This document shows, piece by piece, positions 39,390-48,030 of a stretch of 64,000 nt of DNA (position 1 is the first letter of the stretch; each line of letters opens with the position of its first letter). Made by a program: the position numbers and the translations under genes. The notes under the pieces were generated by a model. The model searched no databases and was not told where the DNA came from. It saw only the letters and a program-made list of their open reading frames with translations. The DNA is from JAMXLG01 sp963765935 (lineage in GTDB: Bacteria > Vulcanimicrobiota > Vulcanimicrobiia > Vulcanimicrobiales > Vulcanimicrobiaceae), in NCBI GenBank assembly GCA_963765935.1, contig CAVXXX010000003.1:62001-126000 (forward strand), given 5' to 3'.

Positions 39390-39604
39390 TAGCGCGTCAC
39401 CGCCTTTACTTCATTGAGCCGCGCGTGTATTGCACCGAGAAGCGCTTCGTTGAAAATGGCCGCCTGCGCGGTTTGCGCCATTGCGGCATCGGTCGAACGG
39501 CCGGTGTGACCTGCATTGGCCGATGCGACCGCGGCCTGCGCGTTGCGCATCCGCGCGTCCGCGCTCGCGAGACCGGCTTGGAGCGATTGAGCTACGTCGA
39601 ACAT
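39389..39604 (-). CDS. flgB: Very short flagellar rod protein FlgB
   Basis: About 71 residues, roughly half the usual 130. MFDVAQSLQAGLASADARMRNAQAAVASANAGHTG matches the FlgB start (L-x-x-x-L-D-x-x-x-x-R-x-x-A-x-x-x-N-x-A). TQAAIFNEALLGAIHARLNEVKAVTR matches the terminal helix. The intervening domain is missing. The first gene of the minus-strand flagellar run. An ATG eight codons upstream is an alternative start; neither has a well-placed ribosome site. It could be non-functional, but the companion genes are all intact. Confidence 0.75.
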   Translation of the reverse strand: MFDVAQSLQAGLASADARMRNAQAAVASANAGHTGRSTDAAMAQTAQAAIFNEALLGAIHARLNEVKAVTR

Positions 39605-39672
39605 GCCATGACGGTAGGGACCTTTCATGGCCGCCGCGCAACACCGATGTTAACGTGAGATGACCGGCAGCG

Positions 39673-40281
39673 ATGAACAAAGCAAGATTTGAGGCGTTTT
39701 CCGACGGCGTTTTCGCATTCGCGATCACGCTCTTGGTCCTCGGCATCGTCTTGCCGGCGTTCAAAACACCGCCGAGTGAGGCGGAGCTCCGCGCAGCGCT
39801 TCTTGCCCTTTGGCCAAACGTCATCGCATACGCGCTGAGCTTCGCGGTTATCGGCATCATGTGGCAGAACCATCACGCGCTCTTCCGCATGATCGAGCGC
39901 GTCGATCGGATGACGGTGTTCTTAAATCTCTTATTACTGGCGGGAACCGTCTTTATTCCGTTCGCAACGACGGTTCTCGGAACGTATCCCACCATGCATG
40001 CCACGACGTTCCTCTACGGCAGCGTGCTCACATACACGGGAACGATCTACAATCTCATGCTTGCGCATCTCGTGAACCGGCGGAGCTTTCGGCCGGACAT
40101 TTCGCAAGCAGTCATTAATGGCACCGTCGTGGCGTACCGGGTTGGGTGGGTGACATATGGGATCGCAACGCTGATTGCGCTCGTCGCACCGCTCGTCAGC
40201 TTCGCAGCCTACATCCTGATCGCGCTCTACTATTTGATTCCGCAAGGGATCGATCGCGACTTAGACGCGCGCGCAGGATAG
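39673..40281 (+). CDS. TMEM175-family (DUF1211) membrane protein, potassium channel-like
   Basis: 202 residues, six hydrophobic segments. The N-terminal RFEAFSDGVFAFAITLLVLGIVLP is the TMEM175 signature (R-x-x-x-F-S-D-G-V-F-A-x-x-x-T-L-L), which forms the ion-selective pore in bacterial tetrameric K+ channels. A second segment has IGIMWQNHHALFRMIERVDRMTVFLNLLLLAGTVFIPF. Single-repeat, as in bacteria. Divergent from the flagellar run and followed four bases later by a small membrane gene. Confidence 0.85.
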   Translation: MNKARFEAFSDGVFAFAITLLVLGIVLPAFKTPPSEAELRAALLALWPNVIAYALSFAVIGIMWQNHHALFRMIERVDRMTVFLNLLLLAGTVFIPFATTVLGTYPTMHATTFLYGSVLTYTGTIYNLMLAHLVNRRSFRPDISQAVINGTVVAYRVGWVTYGIATLIALVAPLVSFAAYILIALYYLIPQGIDRDLDARAG

Positions 40282-40285
40282 CCGA

Positions 40286-40504
40286 ATGTCATTCTTTTAC
40301 TACGGCTTCGCGATGGCCTTATCGATTGCGCTCGGCGTCGCGATTGGAAACGCGTGGGTCCGCGAACACGACTACGGCGTATGGACGCGCAAGGTTGTGG
40401 TCGTTCTTACGCTCGCGACGCTTGCGTTCGGCTTGATTCTCGGGTGGGGCATGGCGACGTGGTTGTCCTGGGCGCTCAACTCGGGTTCGGTGCGAGCTCC
40501 TTAG
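40286..40504 (+). CDS. Small two-TM membrane protein
   Basis: 72 residues: MSFFYYGFAMALSIALGVAIGNAWV (TM1), a short basic loop with DYGVWTRK, then VVVVLTLATLAFGLILGWGMATWLSWAL (TM2). Unrecognised. It begins four bases after the TMEM175-like gene, so it probably shares its message, and its 3' end overlaps the end of the convergent RND pump gene by 29 bases. Confidence 0.55.
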   Translation: MSFFYYGFAMALSIALGVAIGNAWVREHDYGVWTRKVVVVLTLATLAFGLILGWGMATWLSWALNSGSVRAP

Positions 40505-43500
40505 GTTTCTCACCGGGCTGCTTCGGTTTTCCGTTCGCCCCCGCGTGGAAACGCGCGTCGGACGGTGCGACCCAGAGATAGACGTTCGGAATGAGCACGA
40601 GCGTGAGAATCAGCGAACTGAGGACGCCACCGATAATCACGATGCCGAGGCTCGAACGCGATTCCGAACCGGGATCGAGCGCCAGTGCAAGTGGTATGTT
40701 GCCCGCGACGACCGAGAAGCTCGTCATGATGATCGGACGGAACCGCACATGCGCGCTCTCCATCATCGCGTGGAACTTGTCGTACCCGCGTTCTCGCAGC
40801 GTGTTGGCATAATCCACGAGCAGAATACCGTTCTTGGTCGCGATGCCGATCAGTAAGATCGTTCCGATCAACGAGAACAGATTGAGTGTCTTATGCGTGA
40901 CGAGGAGCGCACTCAATGCACCGATGGCCGCGACGGGAACCGAGAAAATGATGATAAACGGCGACAAATAGCTGTTATAGAGCGCCACCATCAGCAAATA
41001 GACAAGCAAGACGGAGACGATCATCGACGTTCCGATGCCCAGCAGCGTCTGGTGCATGAGGTCTTGCTGACCGAGCGGCGCGGGTCGCACGACGATGTTC
41101 GGCGGCAAGTGCAACGACGGCACTTTGCGCATGATCGCCGTTTCGACCGCCGATAATGACGAATTCGGTGCGACGTTTGCATCGACGTGAATGACGGTGT
41201 TACGGTTCACCCGCGTCATGAGCGGCGGCGTCGGGGTCGATTGCAGGGTTGCAATGTCGCCGAGATAGACGATGGAACCGTTCTGGGCGCGGATCGGCAC
41301 GTTCCTGAGTGCGGCGATATTCGTCTGGGCTTCGGGCGGATAGATCACCTGGACTTGCTCGAGTCCCTGCGTCGTTTCGAACTGCGTCGCAACGTTGCCG
41401 CCGAATGCAGCGCCGACGGCTTGCGCTGCCGTGCCGAGATCGACGTCGAGCGCTTGCGCCTTCTGCCGATCGAAGATCACCGATACTTCGGGCGCAAGTT
41501 GGGTTCCGCTGCTATTGACGCTCGTCGCACCCTTCACGCCGCGCAACGCTTCGAGGACCGTCTGCGCGTACTGCGTCGGATCGCCGCCCGTCAAGTCGGT
41601 GACAAGTAAGTCCACCGGCTGCGCGTTACCGCCGCCGCTTCCGGTCGACGGCACGACGGTGCTGGCCACGCTGCTCGGCAACACTTTATGCGTGAGCGTG
41701 CGAAACTGGTCTACCCAATAGGTCGTCGAGTGCTTGCGGTTGTCGTTGAGGAAGATGTGAATCTGCCCGACGTTGCTTTGCGTGACGAATCCGCCGAACG
41801 AGGCAGAATACGCGCCGGCGACCGCCGTGTCGTGCTGAATGTCGCCACGGTTCGCATCGATTGCTTGCTCGAGTTTGAACGTGCCTTGTTCGACCGTCGC
41901 GACCGGGGTTCCGATCGGATAAGTAAGCTGAACGAAGATCTCGCCACGATCGGTCGCCGGGATGAATTCTTCGCCCACGATCCCGAACCACACCATGCCG
42001 ATCGCGATGAAAAACGTGACGGCACAGAACACCGCAACCAGCGTGCCGTGCTCGATGCCCCACGGCAACGCGCGTTTGGTATACCAGTCGCGCACCGCAT
42101 CAAAACGCTCGCCGAACCATTCCACCGGACGCCACGGCTTCCAATGCGAGCGTAACGCCCAAAGGCCGGCGAGCGTCGGCGTGATCGTGAACGAAACGAA
42201 GAGCGAAGTAAGCGTCGAGATGACGACGACGATCGCGAATTCCGAAAGATTGCGCCCGACCTGTCCTTGAATGAACGCGATTGGGAAGAACACGACGACG
42301 TCGACCAGCGTGATAACGACGGCGGCGGCACCGATTTCTTCTCGCCCGTGCACCGCAGCTTCTTCCGGCGGCTCCTTCAGCTCCGTGAAGTGCCGCTCGA
42401 TATTCTCGAGCACAACGGTCGAGTCGTCGACCAGAATACCGATGACGAGTGACATGCCGAGCAGCGAGACCGTGTCAATCGTCATGTTCATGAGTTTCAT
42501 GACGGTGATCGCGATGGCAAGCGAGGTTGGGATCGCGATGCAGACAACAATTGCGCTACGCCACGAGCGCAGGAAGAAGATCATCGCGATACCGGTCAGC
42601 AGAATCGCTTCGGTGAGCGTCCGCACAACGATCGCAATCTGTTGCTGCGTGAAGCGCGACTGAACGTTGATGATCTGGAACTGAATCTGCGGAAACTGAC
42701 GTTCGAGCTGCGGGAGCTGCGCCAGCACGTTGTTCGCAGCATCGATCTCGCTCGCTTGCGACATCTTTTGGATCTGCAAGAAGAGACCGGGGCTTCCGCT
42801 GACCTGCGCGAACTGCAGTCGCGGCTCGTTTCCCGCTACCACATTGGCAACGTCTCCGATGCGAACGACGCTATTGCTCGCACTCCAGGGATTTACGGCA
42901 CCGGGGAGTGTGTTGACGCCGCCATTAATATTCTCTACTTGCGTGCCGTTAGGCGAGGACGATCCGGCGGCGTTCGATGTGATGATCGGAAGATTGCGAA
43001 CCGTATCAAGCGACGTGATGTCGCCGCGGACTTCGACGGCCGTTTGCCGGTTCGATTCATAGGCGAAGCCGCCGGGCACGCGTTGATTGTCGCTCGAGAT
43101 CGTGTTGATGACGTCGTTCAACGTCAGATTCGCCGCTGCGAGCTTCGTCGGATCGACCTCGATCTCGTATGCGGGCGTAACGACGCCGCCGACATTTGCA
43201 AACGAAATACCCGGCACTTGCTCGACTTGCGGCACAACCGAATTCTGCGCGACTTGTGAAAGCTCCGACAGCGTTAGTTTCGTGGAGTGCAGCGCGAGCG
43301 TCACGACGACCGACTCTGCTGGATCGCGCAGGTTCACGGTCGGCTGCTGGATGTTCGCAGGTAACAAGTGTTCCGACGCCTGAACCGCCTTGTTCGTCAA
43401 CGCAAGATCGGTAGCGGTATCGGACTGAATGTCGAACGTCGCGGAAATCGTCGCTTGGCCTTGTTGCACGACGCTGTTGATTGTCTGCAGGTCCGGCGTA

Positions 43501-43724
43501 CCGGCCAAATTCTCTTCGATCGGCTGCACGATTTCATCGCGCATCTCGGTCACCGATGCGCCGCTGTACCCCACCGAAATCGTAATCGTCGGTTGACTGA
43601 CGTTCGGAAAGAGTTCCTTCGGGATGATGATCGTTGAAAGAATGCCGGCGAACATCATTAACGCGACGATGACGAAGACCAGCGTAGGCCGGTGAACGAA
43701 AAGGCGAGTTAAGCTGAAATTCAT
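40476..43724 (-). CDS. RND efflux transporter, AcrB/HAE1-like
   Basis: 1082 residues with 12 predicted TM helices and the RND layout. FVHRPTLVFVIVALMMFAGI is TM1. DEIVQPIEENLAGTPDLQTINS is in the first pore domain. GMSLVIGILVDDSTVVLENIERHF carries the proton-relay aspartates in TM4. LNLFSLIGTILLIGIATKNGILLVDYANTLRERGYDKFHAMMESAHVRFRPI is the second-half signature. It extrudes drugs or other amphiphiles using the proton gradient. It overlaps the adaptor gene by four bases. No outer-membrane TolC gene is adjacent, so it likely shares one from elsewhere. Confidence 0.93.
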   Translation of the reverse strand: MNFSLTRLFVHRPTLVFVIVALMMFAGILSTIIIPKELFPNVSQPTITISVGYSGASVTEMRDEIVQPIEENLAGTPDLQTINSVVQQGQATISATFDIQSDTATDLALTNKAVQASEHLLPANIQQPTVNLRDPAESVVVTLALHSTKLTLSELSQVAQNSVVPQVEQVPGISFANVGGVVTPAYEIEVDPTKLAAANLTLNDVINTISSDNQRVPGGFAYESNRQTAVEVRGDITSLDTVRNLPIITSNAAGSSSPNGTQVENINGGVNTLPGAVNPWSASNSVVRIGDVANVVAGNEPRLQFAQVSGSPGLFLQIQKMSQASEIDAANNVLAQLPQLERQFPQIQFQIINVQSRFTQQQIAIVVRTLTEAILLTGIAMIFFLRSWRSAIVVCIAIPTSLAIAITVMKLMNMTIDTVSLLGMSLVIGILVDDSTVVLENIERHFTELKEPPEEAAVHGREEIGAAAVVITLVDVVVFFPIAFIQGQVGRNLSEFAIVVVISTLTSLFVSFTITPTLAGLWALRSHWKPWRPVEWFGERFDAVRDWYTKRALPWGIEHGTLVAVFCAVTFFIAIGMVWFGIVGEEFIPATDRGEIFVQLTYPIGTPVATVEQGTFKLEQAIDANRGDIQHDTAVAGAYSASFGGFVTQSNVGQIHIFLNDNRKHSTTYWVDQFRTLTHKVLPSSVASTVVPSTGSGGGNAQPVDLLVTDLTGGDPTQYAQTVLEALRGVKGATSVNSSGTQLAPEVSVIFDRQKAQALDVDLGTAAQAVGAAFGGNVATQFETTQGLEQVQVIYPPEAQTNIAALRNVPIRAQNGSIVYLGDIATLQSTPTPPLMTRVNRNTVIHVDANVAPNSSLSAVETAIMRKVPSLHLPPNIVVRPAPLGQQDLMHQTLLGIGTSMIVSVLLVYLLMVALYNSYLSPFIIIFSVPVAAIGALSALLVTHKTLNLFSLIGTILLIGIATKNGILLVDYANTLRERGYDKFHAMMESAHVRFRPIIMTSFSVVAGNIPLALALDPGSESRSSLGIVIIGGVLSSLILTLVLIPNVYLWVAPSDARFHAGANGKPKQPGEKPKELAPNPS

Positions 43725-44965
43725 GGCTGGTAGGAAACCTTCTCGCCATCGCCGATGCTCGACTGACCGTTCGCAACGATGCGCGTTCCGGAAGAAATAC
43801 CGGAGACGACCGACGTCCTACCGTCGTTTGCAAGTTCGGAGACTTTGACCGTTTTCACGGTGCTGTCGGACTGCACGATCTGCACCGCGTCATGGTTGTC
43901 GTCGGTGAACGCGGTCTGTGGAATACGAATCCCACGAACTGCCGGAAGACGTACGCTGCCCTGTATCGCCATCCCGGGACGCAACGACTCATCGTTGTTC
44001 GGCAAGAGCACCTTTACTTGGAACTCGGTGGAGCCCGGTTGAATCTCGTTGAGGATACCCACGACTCTGCCGCTCATTTGCGAGCGGCCCTCACCCGCGA
44101 GCGTGATTGTCGCCATGCTGTCATTGGTGATTCCGGCAACCTGCGCCGCCGAGCCGCGCAGAATCGCGTAAGCCGGTTTGACTTGCTGCAACGTGAAAAT
44201 CTGTCTATTTCCCGGATACTCACCGGGATTCAAATTGCGATTAACCACCACGCCGTCGATCGGTGAGACGATCGTCGCTTTGGAAATCTGCACGCGCACT
44301 TGTTGCGCTTGAGCGAGCGCGACTTGCACCTGCGCTTGAGATTGCGCAACCGTCGCTTGTTGCGCGCCGGGTGCATTGATGCTCGATCCATTTGCTTGCA
44401 CCGACGCTTGCGCCGTTTGTACGTTTGCCTGGTCGTTTCTTACGGTCGCCTCATCGGCTTGCACTTGTTGAAGCGAAACGTATCCTTGACGATAGAGTTG
44501 TTGATCGCGCGCGAGAACGCCCTGATCGCGCGAGAGCGTTGCTTGCGCCCCGTGCAGCGTCTGCACGCTCTGCGTGATCGCGGCGCTTCCCGAATAGACG
44601 TTGTGTTCGGTATTTGCCTGATTGCTTTGCGCCGTCGCGAGATCAGACGCGAGCTGCGCCTGCAAATCCGCCGTATCGAGTCGCGCAAGAATCTCGCCTT
44701 TCGTTACGTGATTGCCTTCCTGGACGTAGACTTGATCGGCAGGTTCGGAGAGCGAGCTCTGAATCGCCACCTCCTCGAAGGGCGCAATCAACCCTGACAT
44801 CGACGACGAAGGCACGATATCGCCGAAATTGGCGACCGCGGTGGTAACGTACGGCGTCTGCGTCCTCGGTTGCTGTGGTCTTCCGCCGCATCCGCCGAGG
44901 ATCGCACTTAGAATCAGAAGACCGCCCAGCGCGCCGGCGGCCGGGAGTCGCGCACGTTCTACCAT
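43721..44965 (-). CDS. RND periplasmic adaptor (MFP), lipoprotein
   Basis: 414 residues. The start ATG is followed by LPAAGALGGLLILSAILGGC, a lipoprotein signal with lipobox ILGGC. Then come a lipoyl-like strand (QVYVQEGNHVTKGEILARLDTADLQAQLA), a long coiled hairpin rich in Q/A (residues about 100-230), and the second lipoyl half with SKATIVSPIDGVVVNRNLNPGEY. Barrel strands end it (GMAIQGSVRLPAVRGIRIPQTAF). It bridges the RND pump to an outer-membrane channel. Its stop overlaps the pump start by four bases. Confidence 0.92.
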   Translation of the reverse strand: MVERARLPAAGALGGLLILSAILGGCGGRPQQPRTQTPYVTTAVANFGDIVPSSSMSGLIAPFEEVAIQSSLSEPADQVYVQEGNHVTKGEILARLDTADLQAQLASDLATAQSNQANTEHNVYSGSAAITQSVQTLHGAQATLSRDQGVLARDQQLYRQGYVSLQQVQADEATVRNDQANVQTAQASVQANGSSINAPGAQQATVAQSQAQVQVALAQAQQVRVQISKATIVSPIDGVVVNRNLNPGEYPGNRQIFTLQQVKPAYAILRGSAAQVAGITNDSMATITLAGEGRSQMSGRVVGILNEIQPGSTEFQVKVLLPNNDESLRPGMAIQGSVRLPAVRGIRIPQTAFTDDNHDAVQIVQSDSTVKTVKVSELANDGRTSVVSGISSGTRIVANGQSSIGDGEKVSYQP

Positions 44966-45017
44966 CTTCTTAAGGTCGAATGTTGCCCGTTTACCTTGAG
45001 AATAAGCAGAAACGGGG

Positions 45018-46112
45018 CTAGCGACGAAGCGGAATACCGCTTGTGTCGAGGGGCACGCCGAGGTAGAGTCGCGTGACTTCATTATAGTTCGCGACGCCGG
45101 CCGCGATGTGGTTGCTCTTCAAGTACGAGTTGTACGTGTGCCAGGAAAGTGACGCAAGCCGCGCGTTCACCCGCTGCGCGTTGCGTTTGCGCAGCGCCGC
45201 AAAATCGGCCCAAACGAGCGGGCCGAACGTCTTCCTCTCGTACTTCGGAAGCGGCGGCAAATACAAGAAGAGTTCCAGCCAACCGGAATACGCGAGCACC
45301 GGATCGTTCGAACGCGTGCAGGTTACGATCGCAATGTAATTCGCCTCGTCCTCACGTGCGTAGGCCGCGACATGGCTCCACTCGTGAGCGAGCGAAAACG
45401 GCCGCTCGAACCAAAGCAGATCGCTCGCGAGTTGCACGTTGAGGGTGAGCGGATTGATGAATCCGCTCGTACCGGTTGCGTTCATGAACGGATCGAAGAT
45501 CGTCGGCTTCGCCCGCCCCGTGAGCGGCGTCCAGACATCGCCGCCGGCTTGAACGATCGGAAGCCATGCAGCGTAGAGTGTATCGCGATTGACACCTGCG
45601 GACGCTTGTGCATGCGCAAGCGGCGCGAGATGATTCATTTCTGCGATCGCGCGAGTACGCAATTCATCCGCCGCGCGTTGATTCACGCGCGAGGCGTGGT
45701 ATTGCACGCGGGTTTCGATCGGCGCCCGGTTATAATTCCAGCCCCAACTCGCTTCGAACCAAAAATAGTAGAGTCCCAGTACGCCGATCACTTCGACGAG
45801 CACGATTGCGATGCGGCGCCACGGTGTACGCGTACGATACGCATGAAACGCGAGGCGCAAACGCCACGCGAGTAGGACGATGCCGAGCGCAAGCGCGACA
45901 TCACCCAGTGACCACGGAACCGCATTCGTGACCGGGAAGATCGCGCGCTCCCACTGCGGATAGATCCCGTTCGCAAATTGCGTTTCGACCCACTGCGCGT
46001 TCGACGGCACGAGCAACGTCAGTACGCCAAGTGCGATTCCGAGCGCCGGAAAGAGCGAAAAAGCAAAAGAGCCGCCCAGAGGACGGCTCCCATTTTTCAC
46101 GTTAATGCGCAA
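45018..46112 (-). CDS. DUF3810 family membrane protein with HEWSH motif
   Basis: Up to 364 residues. The N-terminal TM (FSLFPALGIALGVLTLLVP) is followed by WVETQFANGIYPQWERAIFPVTNAVPWSLGDVALAL, the DUF3810 opening. Further TMs and a soluble domain with FSLAHEWSHVAAYAREDEANYIAI follow. The HExxH-like HEWSH plus the later E suggest a zinc-metallopeptidase-type active site; no activity is established for the family. The TTG used as start has no ribosome site, and a strong rho-independent terminator overlaps its first codons, so the true 5' end is doubtful. Confidence 0.75.
   Translation of the reverse strand: MRINVKNGSRPLGGSFAFSLFPALGIALGVLTLLVPSNAQWVETQFANGIYPQWERAIFPVTNAVPWSLGDVALALGIVLLAWRLRLAFHAYRTRTPWRRIAIVLVEVIGVLGLYYFWFEASWGWNYNRAPIETRVQYHASRVNQRAADELRTRAIAEMNHLAPLAHAQASAGVNRDTLYAAWLPIVQAGGDVWTPLTGRAKPTIFDPFMNATGTSGFINPLTLNVQLASDLLWFERPFSLAHEWSHVAAYAREDEANYIAIVTCTRSNDPVLAYSGWLELFLYLPPLPKYERKTFGPLVWADFAALRKRNAQRVNARLASLSWHTYNSYLKSNHIAAGVANYNEVTRLYLGVPLDTSGIPLRR
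46058..46089 (-). terminator. Rho-independent terminator of the rplM-rpsI operon
   Basis: On the minus strand, GAGCCGTCC and GGGCGGCTC form a 9-bp stem (one U-G pair) with a three-base loop, followed by TTTTGCTTTTT. It lies about 50 bases after the rpsI stop. On the other strand the stem is also followed by CCATTTTT. It overlaps the 5' end of the downstream DUF3810 reading frame. Confidence 0.85.
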
Positions 46113-46137
46113 AACGGGCCGCGAGTTCGGCGAACGA

Positions 46138-46530
46138 TTAACGTTTCGAGAACTGGAAGCGCTTGCGTGCGCGCTTGCGCCCGTACTTCTTCGATTCTTT
46201 TTCGCGCGGATCGCGGGTCAAGAACCCGTTCTTGCGGAGAATCTCTTTGAACGAAGCGTCCATCTCGACGAGCGCGCGGGCGATACCATGACGTACCGCA
46301 CCGGCTTGTCCCGTCACGCCGCCGCCTTCGGCTTTCACAATGATGTCGAAACGGCCGCCGCTTTGCGTTGCTTCGAGCGGTTGACGCACGATCTGCTGGA
46401 GCTGCGGACGCGGGAAGTACTCTTCGATCGGCTTCTTATTGACTGTGATGACGCCCTGACCGAGAACGAGCTTCACGCGCGCGATGGCGCGCTTACGGCG
46501 CCCGGTGGCTTGAATCTGATTGCTATCCAC
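46138..46530 (-). CDS. rpsI: 30S ribosomal protein S9
   Basis: 130 residues. IQATGRRKRAIARVKLVLGQGVITVNKKPIEEYF, QPLEATQSGGRFDIIVKAEGGGVTGQAGAVRHGIARAL, and the basic end KKYGRKRARKRFQFSKR are typical of S9, whose C-terminal Lys-Arg tail touches the P-site tRNA. It follows rplM by eight bases, the universal rplM-rpsI pair. Confidence 0.97.
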   Translation of the reverse strand: MDSNQIQATGRRKRAIARVKLVLGQGVITVNKKPIEEYFPRPQLQQIVRQPLEATQSGGRFDIIVKAEGGGVTGQAGAVRHGIARALVEMDASFKEILRKNGFLTRDPREKESKKYGRKRARKRFQFSKR

Positions 46531-46538
46531 GAATACTC

Positions 46539-46964
46539 CTAGAACAGCGGCTGCGGCTTTTGCGCGTCGTGTGCGTGCGTCGCTCCGGCGTACACTTTCA
46601 AACGGCCGAGCTGAACGTCGCGCATGCGGTTGGTGGGAAGCATGCCGCGCACGGCCTTCTCAATGAGGCGTGTCGGATGCTTCTCGTGAATCTCGCGTGC
46701 GGTCTTCGTCTTGAGTCCGCCCGGAAAACCGCTGTGATTGTGGTAGACTTTCTCGTCCCACTTCTTTCCGCCAAGTTCGACTTTGTCGGCGTTGATTACG
46801 ATGACGAAATCGCCGTTATCAATGTGCGGCGTCCACGTCGGTTTATGTTTGCCTGAGAGCGCGCGTGCAATGCGCACCGCGAGCGTACCGAGACGTTGCC
46901 CGGCCGCATCCACGATGTACCAATCGGCCTTCGTCTCCGCGGTCTTCTGTAGCGTCGTTCGCAT
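46539..46964 (-). CDS. rplM: 50S ribosomal protein L13
   Basis: 141 residues, the standard length. WYIVDAAGQRLGTLAVRIARALSGKHKPTWTPHIDNGDFVIVINADKVELGGKKWDEKVYHNHSGFPGG and MLPTNRMRDVQLGRLKVYAGATHAHDAQKP are L13 signatures. The ATG has AGGAA seven bases upstream, favoured over a start nine codons earlier. It lies first in the rplM-rpsI message, divergent from a MarR-type gene. Confidence 0.97.
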   Translation of the reverse strand: MRTTLQKTAETKADWYIVDAAGQRLGTLAVRIARALSGKHKPTWTPHIDNGDFVIVINADKVELGGKKWDEKVYHNHSGFPGGLKTKTAREIHEKHPTRLIEKAVRGMLPTNRMRDVQLGRLKVYAGATHAHDAQKPQPLF

Positions 46965-47074
46965 GAAAAATTTCCTGACGAGAAAGTACACGCCGCACCA
47001 TCGGGTGCGACGAACTTACGCATCTTAGCGGGAGTCCGCCCCCGCCGTCAAGCGATTTTCACGAGGAAAATCAT

Positions 47075-47104
47075 TTGACAGGTATTTGACTAATCAAGTA
47101 TACT
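47075..47104 (+). promoter_or_regulatory. Sigma-70 promoter with embedded MarR-type operator
   Basis: TTGACA, an 18-base spacer and TATACT form a near-consensus promoter; the -10 box ends seven bases before the marR-type ATG. Inside the spacer, TTGACTAATCAA (47086-47097) is an inverted repeat extending imperfectly to 9-bp arms. Such TTGA-N4-TCAA palindromes are typical MarR-family operators, so repression of its own gene is likely. Confidence 0.7.
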
Positions 47105-47111
47105 CGCCGCC

Positions 47112-47516
47112 ATGCCCACTGACGTTATGGAAACGATCCTCGCCCTGGCCTCCGCTCATGCGGTCCTCACCCGGTCCCTCGAGGTCGCCGGACTGAGCTT
47201 CGCCGAATTGCGCCTCTTGCTCGCGGTGCGAGGCGGACAGACTGGGCGGCGGCCAACCGAGCTGGCTCACGACCTTCACTTGAGCGCCTCGGGCGTTACG
47301 CGCGCCCTGCTGCCGCTCGAGAAGCGGGGCATCGTAATGCGCGAGCGCGACCCGGGCGACGGACGAGCCTCGCACGTACGCCTGACCGAGGCGGGGCGCG
47401 AATTAGTCGACGAGGCGATCAAAGCCGCATCCGAACGTGGAACGAAGCTGCTGCGCCGGCTGAGCGTCGGCCAGACGAAGCAGCTCCAACGCCTGCTGGA
47501 AGAAATCGGCGGATAA
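47112..47516 (+). CDS. MarR family transcriptional regulator
   Basis: 134 residues: LSFAELRLLLAVRGGQTGRRPTELAHDLHLSASGVTRALLPLEKRGIVMRERDPGDGRASHVRLTEAGREL is the MarR winged helix with the wing sequence DPGDGRASHVRLT. Dimer helices lie at both ends. Ligand unknown. The gene follows a strong promoter carrying a palindrome, which suggests autorepression, and it is read away from rplM. No obvious efflux or enzyme target lies downstream on the same strand. Confidence 0.88.
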   Translation: MPTDVMETILALASAHAVLTRSLEVAGLSFAELRLLLAVRGGQTGRRPTELAHDLHLSASGVTRALLPLEKRGIVMRERDPGDGRASHVRLTEAGRELVDEAIKAASERGTKLLRRLSVGQTKQLQRLLEEIGG

Positions 47517-47520
47517 ACCG

Positions 47521-47943
47521 TTAAGCGGTCCGCTTCGTTCCTTTTTTTGCGTTCGTGCCCGATGCGTTCAATGCGATCGCGGCGCGAATGAGCGCTTTGA
47601 AGGCTTTCTCGTCAATCTTTTCGCCCTCGTGGAAGTCGATGGCGCGCCGAACGTTGCCGTCGAGGCTCGAGTTGAAGAGGCCGGAGGGATCCTCGAGAGC
47701 GGCTCCCTTGGCAAACGTCATTTTTACGTGATCCTTGTAGGTCTCGCCGGTACAGATCATTCCGTCGTGATACCAAACGGGAACCCCGCGCCACTTCCAC
47801 TCCTCAACGACATCCGGGTCCACCTGCTTGATCAACGCGCGCAGGTGCGCGAGCATCTTGCCGCGCCAGTCGCCGAGTTCATTGATCCGCTCGTCGATCA
47901 AGCGGGATGGAGATTTCGGTTTTTGAGACTCACTCTTCGTCAT
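47521..47943 (-). CDS. DUF1801 domain protein
   Basis: About 140 residues. ERINELGDWRGKMLAHLRALIKQVDPDVVEEWKWRGVPVWYHDGMICTGETYKDHVKMTFAKGAALEDPSGLFNSSLDGNVRRAIDFHEGEKIDEKAFKALIRAAI matches the DUF1801 / YdhG-like fold (W-R-G-V-P-V-W, then D-H-V-K-x-x-F). The Lys/Ala-rich tail is typical. AGGA six bases before the ATG decides the start. Iron-uptake or stress roles are suggested for relatives but not proven. The 3' end meets the convergent marR-type gene. Confidence 0.82.
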   Translation of the reverse strand: MTKSESQKPKSPSRLIDERINELGDWRGKMLAHLRALIKQVDPDVVEEWKWRGVPVWYHDGMICTGETYKDHVKMTFAKGAALEDPSGLFNSSLDGNVRRAIDFHEGEKIDEKAFKALIRAAIALNASGTNAKKGTKRTA

Positions 47944-48030
47944 GGCGTTCCTTTGGCTTAGCCCGTCGGTGGTTGTCGCACAATCGTGCCGTTCCATCTC
48001 GATGACGGATCGAGCGCATCGGAACGTGAC

